A DNA stretch of 64,000 nucleotides from JAJZRJ01 sp040757055 (lineage in GTDB: Bacteria > Desulfobacterota > Desulfobulbia > Desulfobulbales > Desulfurivibrionaceae): NCBI GenBank assembly GCA_040757055.1, contig JBFLXY010000007.1, positions 62,001-126,000 of the forward strand, written 5' to 3'. Shown one piece after another: positions 16,124-23,875 of this stretch; positions within the stretch are counted from its first letter, which is position 1, and each line of letters opens with the position of its first letter. The notes beneath the pieces were generated by a model. It ran no database searches. It saw nothing but the letters and a program-made list of their open reading frames with translations, and had not been told where the DNA came from. Both the position numbers and the translations under genes were made by a program.

Positions 16124-17860
16124 ATGGTGCCCCACAAACCAGCATCAGACCGGCAACTGCAACAACTTCTCGATGCGGTCCAGACCGGCCTCCTGCATTG
16201 CGATCAGGGGTATCGCGCGGTTTTTACCAACCGCACGGCCGAGGCCATCCTGGGCCGGCCCGCCCTGGCAGCCACTGGTCAATCCTGTCATCAGCTCCTT
16301 TTCGGCAGCCAGTCCCCCTGTGAAGGTTGCCCCGCCGGCCTGCCCGAAGGGGCGGCGCCCCGGCGCCACTCCCTTTCACTCAACCGGCCGGAAGGCGACA
16401 TCTATCTGCGGGTCTTCTGCCATCCCTGGCAGGATCACTATCTGCTGACCCTCCACGACGTGACCCAGGAAATCACCCTGCTGCGCCAATCGCATCTCGA
16501 CCGCAAGGAATTCCACGCCAAGAATATCCTGCTGGAGCGGCGGCGGCGGTTGAACGCCGAGGAGCAGGAGTGCCTGGCCCAGCTCATGGACAGCCTGCCC
16601 GACGCCATGGTCACCGTGGACGCCCATTTTGCGGTGCAGCGCAGCAACAGTGCGGCGGGCACCATGCTCGCCGGCGGGGAGCACCGCCACTGTTATGCCA
16701 TCTTCGGCCACAGCCAGCCCTGCCCGGCCTGCCCTGCGGCATCAGGCTTTGCCAGGGCCGACGGCTACAAAAAGAGCCAGACGCTCGCCGGCCGGGTCTT
16801 TACCGAAATTTTTTCCGTCGCCCCCAACGGCCAGGGCGGGCTGCTGCTCTTTCGGGATATCACCCGGCAGTTCGACCTCATCAGCCAGATCCGTTCCCAC
16901 CAGGAGGAGATTGCCCGCAAGAACAAGCTGCTTTCCCTGCTGGTTGATTTCGGCACCTGTTTGCAGAAAGGGAGCGATGTGCAGGAGGTGGTCGATTACT
17001 TCCTCGATACCGTGCTGCCCAGTCTCCATCAGGGCGCCGCGGCCCTTTTTGTTCAGGACCTCCGGGCCGGCAACCTGTGGCTTGCCGAACAGCGCCACAT
17101 GGCGGCGGATGAGTTCAAGGCCTTGACCAGGGCCTGTCTGAGTCGGGGGGCGCAGACGCAGAAGGCCGATGAATGCATTGCCGAGGGATTGCTGCCCTGG
17201 CGGCAGAGCCGGCAGGTGCCGCTGGTGGGCGCCAAAGGCCAGCGGGTGGGGCTGGTGCTCCTCGAGGGCGAGATGGGCGAGGAGACGCTGGGCTTCCTCC
17301 GGCTGGTCACCGAGCCGCTGGGCGCCTATTTCCAAAACCAGCTGCTCTACCGCCAGCTTGAGGAAAAGGCGAACAAGGATGCCCTGACCGGCCTTTTCAA
17401 CCGGGGCTACCTGACCATGGCCCTGGGTGAGGAGCGGCAGAAGTATAAGCAGTACGGGATTCACCATGCGGTGGTGGTGGCGGATATCAACGGCCTGAAG
17501 CGGCTCAACGATCAGCATGGCCACGAGTGCGGCGATCAGTTGATCGTTGCCGTCGCCAGGGCCATGCAGCAGAGCCTGCGCGTCACCGATGTCGCCGCGC
17601 GGACCGGCGGTGATGAATTTGTTCTCCTTCTGACCAATACGACCGATGAGGAGGCCGGCCATTTTGTCGACCGGTTGCAGCAGGAGATTTTTGCCGCGCT
17701 TTCGATCCCGCTCCCCGATGGCACTGCCTTTGCGGTCACGGTGAGTATCGGCCGGGCGGGTTCCGACCGGCATCCGGTGGAATCCCTTTTGGCTGAAGCG
17801 GACCGGCGGATGTATTCGGCCAAAGAGGCTTTCTACAAGGCGGGAGACGGGCGGCGTTGA
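16124..17860 (+). CDS. PAS-PAS-GAF-GGDEF diguanylate cyclase
   Basis: 578 residues from ATG 16124; GTG 16022 would overlap hrpA and add a non-homologous tail. Order: PAS (about 10-115), coiled linker, PAS (about 145-265), GAF-like (about 280-405), GGDEF (about 420-575). The catalytic motif is an intact GGDEF (TGGDEFVLLL) and the product-inhibition I-site RVTD lies five residues before it, so it should make cyclic di-GMP and be feedback-inhibited. Both PAS domains carry the same cysteine set, C-x10-C-x2-C-P and C-x9-C-x2-C-P, which may bind a metal or cofactor or sense redox. No membrane helix, so cytosolic. Confidence 0.9.
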   Translation: MVPHKPASDRQLQQLLDAVQTGLLHCDQGYRAVFTNRTAEAILGRPALAATGQSCHQLLFGSQSPCEGCPAGLPEGAAPRRHSLSLNRPEGDIYLRVFCHPWQDHYLLTLHDVTQEITLLRQSHLDRKEFHAKNILLERRRRLNAEEQECLAQLMDSLPDAMVTVDAHFAVQRSNSAAGTMLAGGEHRHCYAIFGHSQPCPACPAASGFARADGYKKSQTLAGRVFTEIFSVAPNGQGGLLLFRDITRQFDLISQIRSHQEEIARKNKLLSLLVDFGTCLQKGSDVQEVVDYFLDTVLPSLHQGAAALFVQDLRAGNLWLAEQRHMAADEFKALTRACLSRGAQTQKADECIAEGLLPWRQSRQVPLVGAKGQRVGLVLLEGEMGEETLGFLRLVTEPLGAYFQNQLLYRQLEEKANKDALTGLFNRGYLTMALGEERQKYKQYGIHHAVVVADINGLKRLNDQHGHECGDQLIVAVARAMQQSLRVTDVAARTGGDEFVLLLTNTTDEEAGHFVDRLQQEIFAALSIPLPDGTAFAVTVSIGRAGSDRHPVESLLAEADRRMYSAKEAFYKAGDGRR

Positions 17861-17992
17861 GCCGATTCCCTGCCGCGCCTGGAGGAATCCAGCGGTTGAA
17901 CATCCTGTTGCCGGAAGCAGGTCGTTAGGGTAAACCAAGCATCTCGGAGATTTTTTTCTGCGATGACCGGGTCGCGGTGTGTGGGGGTCCGT

Positions 17993-18625
17993 ATGCCAAA
18001 AAACAACCAGGCGCAGTTCGAGAAAGGCATCGCCTCCCTGGTGGAGGTGACCGACGCCCTGTTGCGGGGCGAATTCCAGGACGATCTGCCGGAACTCGAT
18101 GCCGAAGGGTTGCTGTCGGGTCTGGCCCAGAAGATCAACACCATGCTGGTCAACATGCGGACCGTGCAGGTACCCCTGGCCAATGCCGGCGAGCAGGCGC
18201 CCAACGTGGTCAACCACGCCCAGGATGTGGTGCAGCTCATGGAGCAGACCACCGGCGCGGTGCTGGACAAATCCGACAGGGTCATCATGGATGCCGAGGC
18301 CCTGGAGGACATGATCCGCCGGGGGGATGCCGATCAGGCCGCCATGCTCGCGGCAGTGACGGCCATGAAGACGGCGATGTACGACATCATCGCCTCCCAG
18401 TCCTATCAGGATGTGGCCCGGCAGCGGATGGAGAAGATCATCGCCGACCTTGGCCAGATTCGCGACTGGCTCATCGAGGTGCTGGTGGTGCTCAATATCC
18501 GCCGGGACAGTTCCGCCGAGAACGTGGAGCGAAAAAAGGAAATGCTCCGCGAGGTCCACGCCGCCACCACCACGCCCATGAAGCAGGATCTGGTGGACGA
18601 CCTGCTGGCCGAGTTCGGCTTTTGA
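17993..18625 (+). CDS. CheZ-like protein phosphatase
   Basis: 210 residues from ATG 17993 (ATG 17963 would add ten). Mostly helical. The segment ASQSYQDVARQRMEKII matches the CheZ catalytic helix, whose glutamine activates water to dephosphorylate CheY-P, and the tail QDLVDDLLAEFGF matches the CheZ C-terminal peptide that docks CheY. No cheY, cheA or flagellar gene is nearby; it follows the cyclic di-GMP gene after 130 bases and ends in a terminator. It may serve a distant chemotaxis system or another receiver protein. Confidence 0.82.
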   Translation: MPKNNQAQFEKGIASLVEVTDALLRGEFQDDLPELDAEGLLSGLAQKINTMLVNMRTVQVPLANAGEQAPNVVNHAQDVVQLMEQTTGAVLDKSDRVIMDAEALEDMIRRGDADQAAMLAAVTAMKTAMYDIIASQSYQDVARQRMEKIIADLGQIRDWLIEVLVVLNIRRDSSAENVERKKEMLREVHAATTTPMKQDLVDDLLAEFGF

Positions 18626-18660
18626 TTAAAAGCCAACAGTCAGGCAACGACGAAACAACC

Positions 18661-18695
18661 AAGGGAGAGGGCCGGTAGGCTCTCTCCCTTTTTTT
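18661..18695 (+). terminator. Terminator after the CheZ-like gene
   Basis: GGGAGAG (18663-18669) pairs with CTCTCCC (18682-18688), followed by seven T (18689-18695). It sits between convergent genes; the T-run serves the plus strand. Confidence 0.85.
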
Positions 18696-18699
18696 ATGC

Positions 18700-18954
18700 C
18701 TAGTAATGGTAGCGGAGCTGGGCGATGAGTACCGCGTCTTCCGTGACTTTGTAGACAACGCGGTGTTCGTCGTTGATGCGGCGGGACCAGTAGCCGGCCA
18801 AAGCATGGCGAAGGGGTTCGGGCTTGCCGATGCCCTCGAAGGGCTGGCGCTGGATTTCCTTGATGAGCGCGTTGATGCGCAGGAGCATCTTGCGGTCGGC
18901 CTGCTGCCAGTAGAGATAATCCTCCCAGGCGTGCTCCGCGAAGATGAGCTTCAC
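18700..18954 (-). CDS. yoeB: YoeB toxin (RelE superfamily ribosome-dependent mRNA endonuclease)
   Basis: 84 residues with close resemblance to E. coli YoeB along the whole length: start MKLIFAEHAWEDYLYWQ, middle PFEGIGKPEPLRHALAGYWS, then RRINDEHRVVY and the C-terminal RYHY, with the catalytic Glu/Arg/His set in place. YoeB binds the 50S-proximal A site and cuts mRNA during stress or when Lon destroys the antitoxin. Its start overlaps the antitoxin stop by 4 bases, coupling synthesis to YefM. Confidence 0.95.
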   Translation of the reverse strand: MKLIFAEHAWEDYLYWQQADRKMLLRINALIKEIQRQPFEGIGKPEPLRHALAGYWSRRINDEHRVVYKVTEDAVLIAQLRYHY

Positions 18955-19199
18955 TTGGTCAGCTTCCGTTCCGTGCCGTTGCCGCCTTCCAGTTCGGCCA
19001 CCGATTCCAGCAACCGCCTGGCGCTTTTGGGGCTGCGCAGCAGGTAGGCGGTTTCTTCCAGGGACTTGTAATCCTCCAGCGAGAGCATCACCACGGCCTC
19101 ATCCTTGCGGGTGATGATAACCGGCTCATGGTCGGCGCAGACCTGCTGCATGGTCTGGGCCAGATTGCCGCGGGCGGCGGTGTAAGTGATGGTGTTCAT
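18951..19199 (-). CDS. yefM: YefM antitoxin
   Basis: 82 residues. MNTITYTAARGNLAQTMQQV and VVMLSLEDYKSLEETAYLL are the Phd/YefM DNA-binding fold; the tail (residues about 58-82) binds YoeB. AGGAGG lies six bases before the ATG. It precedes yoeB in the same operon with an ATGA overlap. The promoter carries two TGTACA sites, the known YefM recognition core, so it should repress itself together with YoeB. Confidence 0.94.
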   Translation of the reverse strand: MNTITYTAARGNLAQTMQQVCADHEPVIITRKDEAVVMLSLEDYKSLEETAYLLRSPKSARRLLESVAELEGGNGTERKLTK

Positions 19200-19213
19200 G
19201 GGCGCCTCCTGTA

Positions 19214-19253
19214 TGTACAGGATATTGTACAGTCATGGGGGGGTGGTTGTCAA
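19214..19253 (-). promoter_or_regulatory. yefM-yoeB promoter and twin TGTACA operator
   Basis: Minus strand: perfect -35 TTGACA (plus 19248-19253), 18-base spacer, -10 TACAAT (plus 19224-19229). Two TGTACA palindromes at 19214-19219 and 19226-19231 are exactly 12 bases centre to centre; one overlaps the -10. This is the site geometry described for E. coli YefM-YoeB autoregulation. Confidence 0.85.
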
Positions 19254-19351
19254 CCGTCAGGCAGGAGTGTCAGGTAAATTCTGTCTCTCCAGGCACTGTC
19301 AATTTAATACGGTGGCCCTGGAACTGTTGCCCGGATTATCTTGGATAAGAG

Positions 19352-19393
19352 GCAGGTCTTGCAAGATGACGTTACTTATAACTCAAGACCTGC
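19352..19393. repeat. 10-bp perfect inverted repeat in the yefM upstream gap
   Basis: GCAGGTCTTG (19352-19361) and CAAGACCTGC (19384-19393) enclose 22 bases. There is no T-run on either side and it ends 13 bases from the stop of the minus-strand gene. It could fold as a 3' hairpin of that gene's mRNA. The rest of 19260-19406 shows nothing recognisable. Confidence 0.5.
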
Positions 19394-19406
19394 ACCACAT
19401 TCCGGG

Positions 19407-19802
19407 TTAGTCTCCGTTGAGTTCTGGCACAGGCGGCCAAGTCGGACGATTTGCTTTGACCCAATTCTTCAGCTTTCTTCTGGCAGAGTCGCCTGCGGTT
19501 TCGATTTCGAGCAGATTGCAAATTGCCCGCCAGGTGTTCAACCCTTTTTCCTTTTTTAGCTCTGGCACCATCGTTGTCCACTGTTGAGGGCTGGGTGTGG
19601 GAACTTTTTTGGGCTCTTTTCGTGTCAACGCCATTGACTCTGCCAAGAGCCTCTCCAGTTCCTCGTCAACCTTCTTCGGTTTGATGTGCTGCTGAAGTAT
19701 GCGCCTCAGTGCATCATTGAATGAAAGATTTTCAAACGGCTTCGGCTTTGCAAGCCTTTCAACCAGCGCAGCGAGGTCTTCGTCAACAGTGAATTTAGGC
19801 AT
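19407..19802 (-). CDS. Small protein with possible ribbon-helix-helix N-terminus
   Basis: 131 residues, not assigned to a family. The first 45 (MPKFTVDEDLAALVERL, then LSFNDALRRILQQH) look like a beta-strand plus two helices, as in ribbon-helix-helix or SeqA-type DNA binders. The C-terminal part (NTWRAICNLLEIETAGDSARRKLKNWVK) is a basic helical module that might also bind nucleic acid. AGGAG six bases before the ATG fixes the start. Its promoter carries three evenly spaced ACTAGT sites, so I infer an autoregulated DNA-binding protein. The coding sequence looks lower in GC than its neighbours, which could mean recent acquisition. Confidence 0.6.
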   Translation of the reverse strand: MPKFTVDEDLAALVERLAKPKPFENLSFNDALRRILQQHIKPKKVDEELERLLAESMALTRKEPKKVPTPSPQQWTTMVPELKKEKGLNTWRAICNLLEIETAGDSARRKLKNWVKANRPTWPPVPELNGD

Positions 19803-19835
19803 TTCAGTCTCCTGGTGTTAGAGTGAGTTGTTGTC

Positions 19836-19882
19836 ACTAGTAGATCATAGTGAAACACTAGTGTCAAGTGAAATGCACTAGT
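19836..19882 (-). promoter_or_regulatory. Promoter with three ACTAGT operator-like sites
   Basis: Minus strand: perfect -35 TTGACA (plus 19862-19867), 17-base spacer, -10 TCTACT (plus 19839-19844). ACTAGT occurs at 19836-19841, 19857-19862 and 19877-19882, that is every 20-21 bases or two helical turns, covering the -10, touching the -35 and lying just upstream. The middle copy extends to CACTAGTG. Confidence 0.65.
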
Positions 19883-20036
19883 AAAAAAATCGGTGTGTCG
19901 ATCTGAGAGGTGGTTTCTTTGGGTTTGGTTGCGATGGCGGAAGGTTAGCTTTTTTCTGCGCCACGAGAACCCGCACAGACGCCGTTTCCCGCTGAAAATG
20001 CAATGGCGGTGAGGCGCTATTCGACGGCGAGGCAAG

Positions 20037-20750
20037 CTATTTGCGCGCGGTACCTAGTTGCAGTTCTGCGTCCGAGGCGCGGACATAGAGTGGGCCGGCG
20101 TCTGAGGGCAGAAAGTCCTGATTGCGGAACTTGGTGATGGCGAGTTGGCCCACGCTTGAGGCGCGGGCAAAATAGCGGGTGGGGTCGGCAATGCGGGCGC
20201 GGTTGCCGAGGGTCTCGGCAAGAACCTCGCGGTAGAGTTCCGCGCCGCTGCCCAGGAGAAAGGTGGGTTCGGTAATGCGTTCGGCCAGGGCGGCAGGGGA
20301 GAGGGCGAGGTACTCGCTTTCGCGCACCATCTCGCCCGTGTTGTTTTCGCGGTAGAGGGCGGCATAGACCTCTTTTTTGCGGGCGTCGATCAGGGCGCAG
20401 ATTGGGAGGTTCTGCCCCAGGCACTGGTGTGCCAGCCCATCGAGGCTTGGCACGCCGATCAACGGTTTTGCAGCCGCAAAGCTGAGCCCTTTGGCCGTTG
20501 CCAGGCCAATGCGCAGTCCGGTGAAGCTGCCCGGGCCGAGGCTTACGGCAATAGCATCGATCTGCTGCCAGTCGGTACTGGTTTCGCGGAGCAGCCGGTC
20601 GATGGCCGGCAGGAGCTGCTGGGCGTGGGTCTGGCTCGCTTCCACCGCCAGTTCGGCAAGAGAGCACTCCGGGGCAACCAGGGCGACGCTGCCGATGGTG
20701 CCTGAGGTTTCAAGGGCCAGCAGCAGCGGGGTGTGGGTCTCGCCTGCCAT
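20037..20750 (-). CDS. tsaB: TsaB, tRNA t6A biosynthesis partner of TsaD
   Basis: 237 residues. LLLALETSGTIGSVALV and SLGPGSFTGLRIGLATAKGL are characteristic of TsaB/YeaZ, an inactive ASKHA-fold homologue of TsaD that scaffolds TsaD and TsaE to form threonylcarbamoyl-adenosine at position 37 of ANN-decoding tRNAs. It is the last gene of the uppS-cdsA-dxr-rseP-tsaB run, 7 bases after rseP. Confidence 0.93.
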   Translation of the reverse strand: MAGETHTPLLLALETSGTIGSVALVAPECSLAELAVEASQTHAQQLLPAIDRLLRETSTDWQQIDAIAVSLGPGSFTGLRIGLATAKGLSFAAAKPLIGVPSLDGLAHQCLGQNLPICALIDARKKEVYAALYRENNTGEMVRESEYLALSPAALAERITEPTFLLGSGAELYREVLAETLGNRARIADPTRYFARASSVGQLAITKFRNQDFLPSDAGPLYVRASDAELQLGTARK

Positions 20751-20757
20751 GGCCCGA

Positions 20758-21834
20758 TCAGCCGCGGCCGATCAGGCGCATGATGTCGTTGTAGAAGACA
20801 AAGAACATCAGCGACACCAGCAGCACCAGGCCGATCTGCTGGAGCATTTCCCGCGTTTTCATGCTGAGCGGCCGGCGCATGATGCCTTCCACCGTAAAGA
20901 AGAGCAAATGGCCGCCGTCCAGGATCGGGATGGGGAAGAGGTTCAGAATGCCGAGGTTCACGCTGAGTAACCCCATGAAATAGACCAGGTTCATCCAGCC
21001 CGCCTCCATCTGCTGGCCTGCCAGCTGGGCAATGAGGATGGGGCCGCCCAGTTCCGAGGCCGGCACCACCTTCTGGATGATCTTCACCAGGCTCAGGAGC
21101 GTCAGGTAGATGAGGTTCCAGGTCTGGGAAAATCCCGCGCCCAGGGCCGTGAGGAGCGAGACCCTCTCGAAAATCAACTCCTCGGAGCGGGAGATGCCCA
21201 AAAGATAGCGCTCGCCCACCTTTTCGCCGAAGAGGTTCTTCACCTCCTGCCGTGTGGGGGTGCCGGTGACGGTGATGGTCTCGCTGCCGCGCTTGAGCAC
21301 GAGCGTTACCGGCGCGCCGTTGCCCTGGCGGACGAGTTCGGAGATCTGCTCCCATTCGCTGGTGGAGTGGCCGTTGATGGAGAGCACCACGTCGCCGGCC
21401 ATGATGCCCGCCTTGGCCGCCGGGGAATCCGGGCCGACCTGGCCGATCTTGGTGCCGGGGATGGGCTTGGGCAGGCCGACGATGGCGTAGATCAGGAAGA
21501 AGAGCACCACGGCGAAGAGCAGGTTGAAGACGGGCCCGGCGGCCACGATGCAGAAGCGCTGCCAGAGCGGCTTGTCGCTGAAGGCGCGGCCCGCCTCGGC
21601 CGGCTCCACCTCGTCGCCGGGGTTCTCGCCGTACATCTTCACGTAGCCGCCCAGGGGGAAGGCGCTCACCAGATATTCGGTCTCGCCCACCTGCCTGCCG
21701 AAGAGCTTGGGGCCGAAGCCCAGCGAAAAGCGCAGGACCTTCACCCCGAAGAGCTTGGCAAAGAGGAAGTGGCCGAACTCGTGGACAAAGATGAGCAGGC
21801 CGAGGACGATGATGAAGGAGATGACGGAGTTCAT
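20758..21834 (-). CDS. rseP: RseP, site-2 intramembrane zinc metalloprotease
   Basis: 358 residues. The zinc site HEFGH (His18-His22) is in the first membrane helix and the third ligand in LFPIPILDGGHL near residue 300. One PDZ domain (about 110-190) lies between, where E. coli RseP has two, typical for shorter family members. RseP cleaves anti-sigma factors and signal-peptide remnants in the inner membrane. No rseA or rpoE is present in the window. Seven bases before tsaB, nine after dxr. Confidence 0.94.
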   Translation of the reverse strand: MNSVISFIIVLGLLIFVHEFGHFLFAKLFGVKVLRFSLGFGPKLFGRQVGETEYLVSAFPLGGYVKMYGENPGDEVEPAEAGRAFSDKPLWQRFCIVAAGPVFNLLFAVVLFFLIYAIVGLPKPIPGTKIGQVGPDSPAAKAGIMAGDVVLSINGHSTSEWEQISELVRQGNGAPVTLVLKRGSETITVTGTPTRQEVKNLFGEKVGERYLLGISRSEELIFERVSLLTALGAGFSQTWNLIYLTLLSLVKIIQKVVPASELGGPILIAQLAGQQMEAGWMNLVYFMGLLSVNLGILNLFPIPILDGGHLLFFTVEGIMRRPLSMKTREMLQQIGLVLLVSLMFFVFYNDIMRLIGRG

Positions 21835-21843
21835 GGGATTCCC

Positions 21844-23061
21844 TTATGCGGTGGGCGTTGCCGGCGAGGCCTCGTTGGCCTGCCGTTGCTGCATCTTGAG
21901 TTGCAGGGCCTCCACCACTGATTCGGCCTGCATGCGGGCGGCGAGATCGGCCTCCAGCACGGCGGCGATGGTGGCCGCTTCCTTCCTTTCCACCCGGTTC
22001 ACCGACTCCGCCACCACCAGCGCGATCTCCGGAAAGCGGATCTTTTTGGCCAGGAAGGCATCCACCGCGATCTCGTTGGCGGCGTTGAGCACAGCCGGCA
22101 GGGTGCCGCCCCGCTTGCACGCCTGGTAGGCGAGCTGCAGGGCCGGGAAGCGGGTAAAATCGGGCGGCGCAAATTGCAGGTCGTGGGCCTTGGCAAGGTT
22201 GAGCCGCGGCAGGCCGAGGCGCAACCGCTCCGGGTAGGAAAGGGCGTAGATGATGGGGATGCGCATGTCCGGGATGCCGAGCTGCGCCACCACCGAGCCG
22301 TCGATGTATTCCACCAGGGAATGGACGATGCTCTGCGGGTGGATGAGCACCTCGATGTTCTCCACCGGGATGTCGAAGAGCCAGCGCGCCTCGATCACCT
22401 CCAGCCCCTTGTTCATGAGGGTGGCGGAGTCGATGGAGATCTTGGCGCCCATGTCCCAGTTGGGGTGGGCCAGGGCGGCCTCCGGAGTGACCTCCCACAG
22501 TTCGCGTTCGCTCTTGTTGCGGAAGGGACCGCCCGAGGCGGTGAGGATGAGGCGGCTCACGTCTTCCCGGCGGCCCGCTTCCAGGGCCTGGGCAATGGCG
22601 CTGTGTTCGCTGTCGATGGGCAAAAGGCGCACGCCTCTTTTCGCCACGGCCTCCATCACCAGATTGCCGGCCATGACCAGGGTTTCCTTGTTGGCCAGGG
22701 CGATCTCCTTGCCCGCCTCGATGGCCGCCATGGTCGGGGTGAGTCCGGCAGCGCCGACAATGGCTGAGACCATGGTGTCTGCTTCAGGTAGCGTCGCGAT
22801 TTCTTCGTTGCCGGCGGTGCCGACCACGATGCGATTGCCCCAGCCGGAAGGCAGGCTTTGGATGAGGTCGCCGGCCAGTTCCGGGGTCGAGATGGCGACC
22901 TTGGCCGGATTGAAGGCCTCAATCTGTTCGCGGAGCAGCCCGATATTGGTGCCGGCGGCCAGACCCACGATGCGGAAGCGGCCGGGGAACTGGCGCACCA
23001 CCTCGAGGACGTTGCGGCCGATGGAGCCGGTGGAGCCGAGCAGGGCGAGATGTTTGGTCAT
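21844..23061 (-). CDS. dxr: 1-deoxy-D-xylulose 5-phosphate reductoisomerase
   Basis: 405 residues. NADPH-binding GSTGSIGRNVLE at 9-20, ANKETLVMAG, and the substrate/metal-site segment IDSEHSAIAQAL are all intact. The enzyme converts DXP to 2-C-methylerythritol 4-phosphate, the committed step of the non-mevalonate isoprenoid route, which supplies the undecaprenyl pyrophosphate made by UppS two genes upstream. Ten bases after cdsA; same operon. Confidence 0.96.
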   Translation of the reverse strand: MTKHLALLGSTGSIGRNVLEVVRQFPGRFRIVGLAAGTNIGLLREQIEAFNPAKVAISTPELAGDLIQSLPSGWGNRIVVGTAGNEEIATLPEADTMVSAIVGAAGLTPTMAAIEAGKEIALANKETLVMAGNLVMEAVAKRGVRLLPIDSEHSAIAQALEAGRREDVSRLILTASGGPFRNKSERELWEVTPEAALAHPNWDMGAKISIDSATLMNKGLEVIEARWLFDIPVENIEVLIHPQSIVHSLVEYIDGSVVAQLGIPDMRIPIIYALSYPERLRLGLPRLNLAKAHDLQFAPPDFTRFPALQLAYQACKRGGTLPAVLNAANEIAVDAFLAKKIRFPEIALVVAESVNRVERKEAATIAAVLEADLAARMQAESVVEALQLKMQQRQANEASPATPTA

Positions 23062-23071
23062 GGCTCTTTCC

Positions 23072-23866
23072 TTACAGCACGCCGAGGATGAGCAGATAGT
23101 AGAGCACCGGCGCCGCCAGCAGCAGGGAGTCGGCCCGATCGAGGATGCCGCCGTGGCCGGGCAGCAGGGTGCCGGAATCCTTGACTCCCATGGCGCGCTT
23201 GAGCACCGATTCGATGAGGTCGCCCACCGCCCCCACGGCAGCGAGGAGCAGGCCGGCGGCGGCGGAAGCGAACAGGGGGGCGGAGAGCAGCAACGGGCCG
23301 GTTACTGAGGCCGCGACCACTGCCAGGCCGAGTCCGCCCATGAGTCCTTCCACCGTCTTGTTGGGACTCACTGCCGGGCAGAGTTTGCGGCGGCCGAAGT
23401 TGGAGCCGGTGTAGTAGGCACCGGCATCGGCGGCAACGATGATCAGGGTCAGCAGCACGACCCAGCGGTTGCCGGCAGGCAGGTGAAAAAGGAGCGGCAG
23501 GTGAGCGGCGCCGAAGCCGATGTAGAGGAGGCCGAAGGCCGTGCGGCTCAGGAAAGTGAAGGGATCGGCCAGCCGGCCATAGGCCCGCACGGTGAGGAAG
23601 GCGAGGCAGCAGAAGGCCAGGGCCAGGGCCGCGCTCACGATGGGCAGGTTGCCGAAGAGCGAGGCCAGCAGTGGCAGGGCCAGGGCCAGCAGCAGAAAAG
23701 GGCGCAGTGCTGTTTCGGTGGCGCCCTTGAGGCTCATGATGCAGTATTCGTGAAGCGCGACGAAGCCGAGGCCGCAGGCCACCAGCCAGAAGAGCAGGGT
23801 CGGGCCGTAGAGCAGCAGCAGTAGCCAGCCGGCACCCAGGGCCATTCCGGTGAGCAGTCGTTCCAT
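23072..23866 (-). CDS. cdsA: Phosphatidate cytidylyltransferase
   Basis: 264 residues with about eight hydrophobic helices. The CdsA signature lies near the C terminus: SPNKTVEGLMGG, then DLIESVLKRAMGVKDSG and LPGHGGILDRADSL, with the catalytic acidic and lysine residues present. It makes CDP-diacylglycerol from CTP and phosphatidic acid in the inner membrane, the branch point for all phospholipids. Placed between uppS and dxr as in many bacteria. Confidence 0.94.
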   Translation of the reverse strand: MERLLTGMALGAGWLLLLLYGPTLLFWLVACGLGFVALHEYCIMSLKGATETALRPFLLLALALPLLASLFGNLPIVSAALALAFCCLAFLTVRAYGRLADPFTFLSRTAFGLLYIGFGAAHLPLLFHLPAGNRWVVLLTLIIVAADAGAYYTGSNFGRRKLCPAVSPNKTVEGLMGGLGLAVVAASVTGPLLLSAPLFASAAAGLLLAAVGAVGDLIESVLKRAMGVKDSGTLLPGHGGILDRADSLLLAAPVLYYLLILGVL

Positions 23867-23875
23867 CGGTATGCC

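Noticed and set aside
12717..16145. 1142-residue minus-strand reading frame
   Set aside because: Antisense of hrpA, whose helicase motifs are intact.
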